Below, piece after piece: positions 5,994-9,686 of a stretch of 9,686 bases of DNA (position 1 is the stretch's first letter; each line of letters starts with the position of its first letter). Position numbers and translations under genes: made by a program. The notes under the pieces are model-generated. The model saw only the letters and a list, made by a program, of their open reading frames with translations. It ran no database searches and was not told the DNA's origin. Source of the stretch: an uncultured Bacilli bacterium (GTDB lineage Bacteria; Bacillota_I; Bacilli_A; RF39; UBA660); contig CAPQQE010000007.1 in the NCBI GenBank assembly GCA_948687865.1, positions 840-10,525 of the forward strand. The letters are read 5' to 3'.

Positions 5994-6852
5994 ATGAATA
6001 CAGGTATAATTATACTTAATTATAATGATTCTGAAACTACAGAAAAATTTATAAATCAAATAAAAAAATATAATGAATTAAATTATATAATAATAGTTGA
6101 TAATTGTAGTACAGATAATTCATATAAAAAATTAAAAAAATATGAATCTGAAAAAATCAAAGTAATTAAGACTAATGAAAATAAAGGTTATGCTAGTGGA
6201 AATAATTATGGAATTAAATATTTAGTTAATAACTTTGATATAGATTATATAATAATATCTAATCCAGATATTATAGTAGAGGAAAAAGTAATAAAAAAAT
6301 TAAAAGAAGACTTATATAAAAATAAAAATATTAGTATAATTTCTCCTTTAATAAAACAAAATAATGAGATACTAAGAGGATGGAAATTACCAAGTTATAA
6401 GGACGAATTATTATCTAATATAAATTATATACATAGAATTGCTAGAAAAAAATTACTTTATAATGATGAACACTATAAAAATGTATTATCAAAGGTAGAT
6501 GTTGTATCTGGTTGCTTCTTTGTATCAAGAAAAGAAGATTTTGAGAATAAACTATTTTGACGAAGGAACTTTCTTATATTATGAAGAGAATATTATAGGA
6601 AAAAAATTTAAAGATATAAATAATGAAACATATGTAGATAGTTCAGTATCAATAGTACATAATGAATCAATAAGTGTAGATAAAAGTATTGGTTCTCTGA
6701 AAAAGTACAAGATTTTAAAAGAAAGTCAAAGATATTATCAAAAAAAATATAATAATGTAGGAATAATCAAATTATTTTTTCTGAAAGTAACTTATTATAT
6801 AAGTTATTTTATATCATATATAATAATTAAATTATCTAAAAAGACTAGATAA
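5994..6852 (+). pseudogene. GT2-family glycosyltransferase, frameshifted
   Basis: The first frame (5994-6560) encodes the nucleotide-sugar-binding part of a family GT2 inverting glycosyltransferase (rhamnosyltransferase-like in style): IIILNYND (5-12), VDNCSTD (35-41), NKGYASGNNYG (63-73), SNPDI with the metal-binding Asp (89-93) and VSGCFFVSRKEDFE (171-184). It ends early at a TGA (6558-6560). The continuation is in the +1 frame from 6547: INYFDEGTFLYYEENIIGKK, the acceptor-binding and catalytic-base region, then a hydrophobic segment near the end (stop 6850-6852). Relative to the family pattern E-D-F-E-K-I-x-Y-F-D-E-G, two A bases seem to be lost after 6545. Repaired, it would be about 286 residues, a normal length. 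An ATG at 6499 lies inside the overlap and is not a genuine start. The upstream GAAAGG (5979-5984) supports the 5994 start. Without frameshifting, the product is likely inactive. Confidence 0.88.
6555..6561 (+). other. Possible +1 ribosomal frameshift site (TTT TGA C)
   Basis: The premature stop is in the context CTA TTT TGA C. A Phe-tRNA on TTT (6555-6557) can slip +1 and re-pair perfectly with TTT (6556-6558). The next codon is then GAC, giving ...NKLF-DEGTFLYYEE, in phase with the conserved C-terminal part; the product would be 285 residues. This mimics the prfB site (CTT TGA C), and TGA followed by C is a weak stop. No well-placed Shine-Dalgarno-like stimulator is seen upstream, so any recoding would probably be inefficient. 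Confidence 0.3.
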
Positions 6853-6864
6853 ACTAGTTCTTTT
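6839..6864 (+). terminator. Hairpin with the GT2 stop codon in its loop; possible intrinsic terminator
   Basis: AAAAGACTAG (6839-6848) pairs with CTAG-T-TCTTTT (6854-6864) over 10 bp with one bulged T. The 5-base loop ATAAA has the TAA stop (6850-6852) at its centre. The descending arm is itself T-rich and is followed by CTTGTT. With few G-C pairs it is a weak terminator. Its layout repeats that of the hairpin at 3487-3509. Confidence 0.5.
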
Positions 6865-6866
6865 CT

Positions 6867-6875
6867 TGTTATAAT
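6867..6875 (+). promoter_or_regulatory. Extended -10 promoter upstream of rmlA
   Basis: TGTTATAAT (6867-6875) is a perfect extended -10 (TGn plus TATAAT). No good -35 is visible at 16-18 bases, which extended -10 promoters can tolerate. The predicted start at about 6881-6883 touches the Shine-Dalgarno GGGAGG (6883-6888), giving a leader of about 12 bases to the ATG at 6894. This matches the promoter before the GT4 gene in layout (18 versus 17 bases from TATAAT to ATG). Confidence 0.5.
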
Positions 6876-6893
6876 CATAATAGGGAGGTTAAT

Positions 6894-7775
6894 ATGAAAG
6901 GAATAATACTTGCTGGAGGGTCTGGGACAAGACTTTATCCAATAACAAAAGGAATTAGTAAACAATTAGTTCCTATATATGATAAACCAATGATATATTA
7001 TCCTTTATCTGTACTTATGCTTGCAGGTATAAGAGATATACTTATAATCACAACAAAAGAAGATCAAGCAGGATTTAAGAGATTATTAGAAGATGGTTCT
7101 CAGTTTGGTTTAAATTTGCAGTATATAATTCAACCATCACCAGATGGACTTGCTCAAGCATTTATATTAGGTGAAGAATTTATTGGCAATGATGAATGTG
7201 CAATGATTCTTGGGGATAATATATATTTTGGTAATGGATTTGTGCAGATGCTTAAAAATGCAAAAGTAGAAGCAGAAAAGGGTAAAGCAACAATATTTGG
7301 TTATCAAGTAAAAGATCCACAAAGATTTGGAATCATGGAACTTGATAAAAATCAAAATGTAATTGGTGTAGAAGAAAAACCACAAAATCCAAAGTCAGAT
7401 TTTGCAATAACAGGACTTTATTTTTATCCTAAAGGAGTTTCTGAAAAAGCAAAGAAAGTTAAACCATCAGATAGAGGAGAACTTGAAATTACTACATTAA
7501 ATGAAATGTATTTAAAAGAAGAAATTCTAAGAGCAGAACTTTTAGGTGGAGGATTTACTTGGTATGATACAGGTGTATTTGATAGTTTAAATTCTTCATC
7601 TAATATGATAAAAGCAGTACAAGAAAATAATGGAAAAATAATCAGTTGTCCTGAAGAAATAGCATATAATAATGGATGGATAACAAAAGAAAAATTACTT
7701 GAAGCAGCAGAACTAATGAAAAAAAATTCATATGGACAATATTTATTTGATATTGCTGAGAAAAAACGAGGATGA
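6894..7775 (+). CDS. rmlA: Glucose-1-phosphate thymidylyltransferase (first step to dTDP-L-rhamnose)
   Basis: A 293-residue cytoplasmic enzyme that joins dTTP and glucose-1-phosphate to give dTDP-glucose and pyrophosphate. It carries the nucleotidyltransferase signature [11 protein letters not shown] (6-16), then [20 protein letters not shown] (19-38), GDNIYFG (107-113) with the metal-binding Asp 108, EEKP in the middle, [14 protein letters not shown], and the typical C-terminal [15 protein letters not shown]. Length and motifs are those of complete RmlA/RfbA. A strong GGGAGG Shine-Dalgarno sequence and a consensus extended -10 precede it. It heads a module with an rmlC-rmlD fusion downstream. 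Base composition is visibly less AT-rich than in the glycosyltransferase region to the left. Confidence 0.98.
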   Translation: MKGIILAGGSGTRLYPITKGISKQLVPIYDKPMIYYPLSVLMLAGIRDILIITTKEDQAGFKRLLEDGSQFGLNLQYIIQPSPDGLAQAFILGEEFIGNDECAMILGDNIYFGNGFVQMLKNAKVEAEKGKATIFGYQVKDPQRFGIMELDKNQNVIGVEEKPQNPKSDFAITGLYFYPKGVSEKAKKVKPSDRGELEITTLNEMYLKEEILRAELLGGGFTWYDTGVFDSLNSSSNMIKAVQENNGKIISCPEEIAYNNGWITKEKLLEAAELMKKNSYGQYLFDIAEKKRG

Positions 7776-7794
7776 AAAATTTATGGAGGAAAAA

Positions 7795-8475
7795 ATGAAT
7801 AAAACAATAGTTATTACAGGTGGAAGTGATGGACTAGGTAAAAGTCTAGCACAATATTTTTCAAAAGAAAATAGTGTTATAATTCTTGCTACCAATAAAG
7901 AAAAATTAAAAAGTGTTTCTGATGATAATAATTGTGATTATAGAGTATGCGATGTCACTAATTATAATATTGTAGAAAAAACTATTAACGAAATTGAAAA
8001 TAAATATAATAAAATTGATGTTCTTATTAATAATGCCGGATTGTGGATTCAAGAAGAATTAGATACAAATGATAGTAATAGAATTAATTCTGTTGTTGAT
8101 GTAAATTTACTTGGAGTTATTAATTGTTCAAAAGCTGTAATCCCTTTTATGAAAAAACAAGGGGGGTTAATTATTAATATTAACTCACAAGCGGGAATTA
8201 ATCATAAGGCAGAAAGAGTAGTATATAACGCTACAAAATGGGGAGTAACAGGATTTTCAAAATCATTACAAGATGAAGTATCAAAATATGGAATAAGAGT
8301 TACTGATGTTATGCCAGGTATGATGAAAACAGATATGTTCAATAAAATGAACATTAAAAAGAATATGGAAAATGGATTAGATACTAAAGAAGTATGTAGA
8401 TTGATTAAATTTATTATAGATACTCCAAAGGATGTAATGATTCCAGAGGTAGGAATTAAAAATATAAATAATTAA
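7795..8475 (+). CDS. Classical short-chain dehydrogenase/reductase (SDR), substrate unknown
   Basis: A 226-residue Rossmann-fold NAD(P)-dependent oxidoreductase. It has the full classical SDR set: TGGSDGLG (8-15, TGxxxGxG cofactor loop), CDVT (52-55), NNAG (79-82), N104, S131, and the Y144-x3-K148 catalytic pair in YNATK, then PGMMKTD (174-180). The start is placed at 7795 because GGAGGA (7785-7790) sits just upstream and the protein then begins MNKTIVITGG as the family does. An earlier in-frame ATG at 7732 would overlap rmlA and add 21 non-conserved residues. It is not one of the four dTDP-rhamnose enzymes (those SDR-type members are RmlB and RmlD, of the extended class). Its place between rmlA and rmlC suggests a role in modifying a nucleotide sugar or another precursor, but this is inference. 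Confidence 0.93.
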   Translation: MNKTIVITGGSDGLGKSLAQYFSKENSVIILATNKEKLKSVSDDNNCDYRVCDVTNYNIVEKTINEIENKYNKIDVLINNAGLWIQEELDTNDSNRINSVVDVNLLGVINCSKAVIPFMKKQGGLIININSQAGINHKAERVVYNATKWGVTGFSKSLQDEVSKYGIRVTDVMPGMMKTDMFNKMNIKKNMENGLDTKEVCRLIKFIIDTPKDVMIPEVGIKNINN

Positions 8476-8488
8476 GGAGGATAATAAA

Positions 8489-8851
8489 ATGTTAGAAAAA
8501 TATGATATTTGGACAAAAGAATTTATGGAGTCTTGGAAAGAACTAGATTGGGAAAGGACTCTAGAAACGTTAGATAAAAATGTAAAGTACTATGAAAATC
8601 CAATTGATGAGCCTTGTAAGGATTTTAATGAAGTAATAAATTTATGGAATGTTGTTGCAGATAATCAAAAGGATATTGAATATACATATCAAATTATTCT
8701 TTATAGTGAAGAAACATGTATTATAAATTGGCAAATGACAAGAGTAATGACTAAAACTAATGAAAAACAAGAAATAGATGGAATATTTCAAATATCTTTA
8801 AATGAAAATGGTAAATGTACTCTATTTAAACAATGGAGATTTACTAGATAG
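8489..8851 (+). CDS. Small NTF2/SnoaL-like protein, function unknown
   Basis: A 120-residue soluble protein with the pattern of the NTF2/SnoaL-like cone fold. N-terminal helices (IWTKEFMESWKELDWERTL, residues 7-25) are followed by DKNVKYYENPIDEP (29-42), a helix, then alternating beta strands (YTYQIILYSEETCIINWQMT, 65-84; IDGIFQISLNENGK, 96-109; LFKQWRF, 112-118). There is no signal peptide or membrane segment. The fold serves as isomerase, hydratase, dehydratase or plain binding protein, and catalytic residues vary, so no reaction is assigned. A strong AAGGAGG (8474-8480) overlaps the end of the SDR gene and indicates coordinated expression. The SDR plus NTF2-like pair looks like a unit inserted between rmlA and rmlCD. 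Confidence 0.75.
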   Translation: MLEKYDIWTKEFMESWKELDWERTLETLDKNVKYYENPIDEPCKDFNEVINLWNVVADNQKDIEYTYQIILYSEETCIINWQMTRVMTKTNEKQEIDGIFQISLNENGKCTLFKQWRFTR

Positions 8852-8865
8852 AAAGTAGGAATAAT

Positions 8866-9686
8866 ATGAAAAAAATAGAAACTAATTTAAAAGATTGTTA
8901 TATATTAGAACCACAAAGATTTGGAGATGAAAGAGGTTATTTTGAATCAGTAACAAAAGAAGATTTAGAATCTTTAGGTTTTAAAGGAATATATCAAGTA
9001 AGTAATTCAAAGAGTGGGAAAGGGATTGTAAGAGGATTACATTTTCAGAAAGATCCATATTGTCAGGCAAAAGTAGTTAGATGTCATAGAGGAGCAGTGT
9101 TAGATGTAGTTGTTGATATGAGAGAGGACTCTGAAACTTATGGTAAGTGGACAAGTGTGGAACTAACTCCAGAAAATGGAAGAATGCTATATGTTCCACG
9201 TGGTTTTGCGCATGGGTTTGTGTCGCTAAAAGATGATACACTGTTTGAATACTATGTTGATAATAAATATATGCCAAGAATGGAAGGCGGAATATTATGG
9301 AGCGATCCAGAACTTAATATAAATTGGGAAGAAATATTTAAAGAGTATGAAATAGAAGAACCAGTTTTATCCGCAAAAGATAAAGTAAGAGAATTACTAA
9401 GTAAAAGTACTACAAAGTTTCAAAAAAGAGAAAGAAAATATTTAGTAACAGGTGTAAATGGACAACTTGGATATGATATTGTACGTGAATTAAAAGAAAG
9501 AGGAGAAGAGAATATTCTCGCAGTAGATAAAGATGAAATGGATATAACAGATAGGAATGCTGTTATGAAAGTAGTTAAAGATTATAATCCAGATGTTATA
9601 TTTCACTGCGCTGCATGGACTGCAGTTGATAAAGCAGAAGATATGGAAGATTTAGTTTATAAAGTAAATGTAGAGGGAACTAAAAA
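8866..9686 (+). CDS. rmlCD: RmlC-RmlD fusion: dTDP-4-dehydrorhamnose 3,5-epimerase joined to dTDP-4-dehydrorhamnose reductase (3' end outside window)
   Basis: The frame is open from the ATG at 8866 to the right edge (273 complete codons). Residues 1 to about 165 are RmlC, a cupin-fold epimerase: QRFGDERGYF (17-26), VRGLHFQ (55-61) with the catalytic His 59, PRGFAHGF (111-118), a Tyr-rich YYVDNKYMP (129-137) around the expected catalytic Tyr, and WSDPELNINW (145-154). A linker at about 166-190 leads without a stop into RmlD: YLVTGVNGQLGYDI (192-205, Rossmann GxxGxxG), MDITD (225-229) and PDVIFHCAAWTAVDKAED (242-259). The fusion would carry out the third and fourth steps to dTDP-L-rhamnose in one chain. 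The Tyr-Lys catalytic pair of RmlD is beyond the edge. Start support is a modest AGTAGGA upstream. rmlB is probably the next gene, but is not seen. Confidence 0.95.
   Translation, partial: MKKIETNLKDCYILEPQRFGDERGYFESVTKEDLESLGFKGIYQVSNSKSGKGIVRGLHFQKDPYCQAKVVRCHRGAVLDVVVDMREDSETYGKWTSVELTPENGRMLYVPRGFAHGFVSLKDDTLFEYYVDNKYMPRMEGGILWSDPELNINWEEIFKEYEIEEPVLSAKDKVRELLSKSTTKFQKRERKYLVTGVNGQLGYDIVRELKERGEENILAVDKDEMDITDRNAVMKVVKDYNPDVIFHCAAWTAVDKAEDMEDLVYKVNVEGTK

Noticed and set aside
6499..6546. Separate gene starting at ATG 6499
   Set aside because: The protein from there makes family sense only after the frameshift point; the first residues are an out-of-frame reading of the GT2 motif region.
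7167..7385. Minus-strand open frame of 72 codons
   Set aside because: It lies inside rmlA, an unmistakable conserved enzyme gene on the plus strand.
7732..7794. Upstream ATG for the SDR gene
   Set aside because: It would overlap rmlA by 44 bases and add residues unlike the family; a good Shine-Dalgarno sequence precedes the ATG at 7795.
9077..9277. Minus-strand open frame of 66 codons
   Set aside because: It lies inside the RmlC domain, whose plus-strand reading is fully conserved.

Overview
This window is a very AT-rich (mostly about 75-85% A+T by eye) Gram-positive-type surface polysaccharide locus. All genes are on the + strand, with short gaps or 1-base overlaps, Shine-Dalgarno sequences and TGA used as a stop. 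That fits a low-GC Firmicute (Clostridia-like). The species cannot be named from the sequence alone.

Left part (1-3499): a 5'-truncated multi-pass membrane protein of the GT-C/GT39-like type, a Wzy-like polysaccharide polymerase or ligase, and a complete second copy of the GT-C-like protein. The two GT-C-like genes are clearly paralogous and flank the polymerase gene. This unit ends in a small hairpin with the stop codon in its loop, followed at once by an extended -10 promoter.

Middle part (3546-6852): a GT4 glycosyltransferase, then a split Alg14/Alg13-like (PssD/PssE, CpsF/CpsG-like) pair. Next comes a 342-base stretch without an intact gene, then a GT2 glycosyltransferase broken by a frameshift. 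The stretch holds the remains of a GtrA-family membrane protein gene. Its N-terminal half lies on the minus strand, in a 117-base segment bounded by a perfect 16-base inverted repeat. Its C-terminal half follows on the plus strand. The segment therefore appears to have inverted, and it supplies the stop codon of the Alg13-like gene. This is the most unusual feature of the window.

Right part (6894-end): after a second stop-in-loop hairpin and a second extended -10 promoter comes a dTDP-L-rhamnose module. It contains rmlA (glucose-1-phosphate thymidylyltransferase), a classical short-chain dehydrogenase/reductase, a small NTF2/SnoaL-like protein, and an rmlC-rmlD fusion that runs off the right edge. 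The SDR and NTF2-like genes are not standard members of the pathway. rmlB is not in the window.

Together the genes would supply dTDP-rhamnose, assemble a lipid-linked repeat unit (GT4, Alg13/14-like pair, GT2), and modify and polymerise it at the membrane (GT-C-like proteins, Wzy-like protein). The dead or inverted genes in the middle suggest that the repeat-unit structure is changing or variable in this strain.
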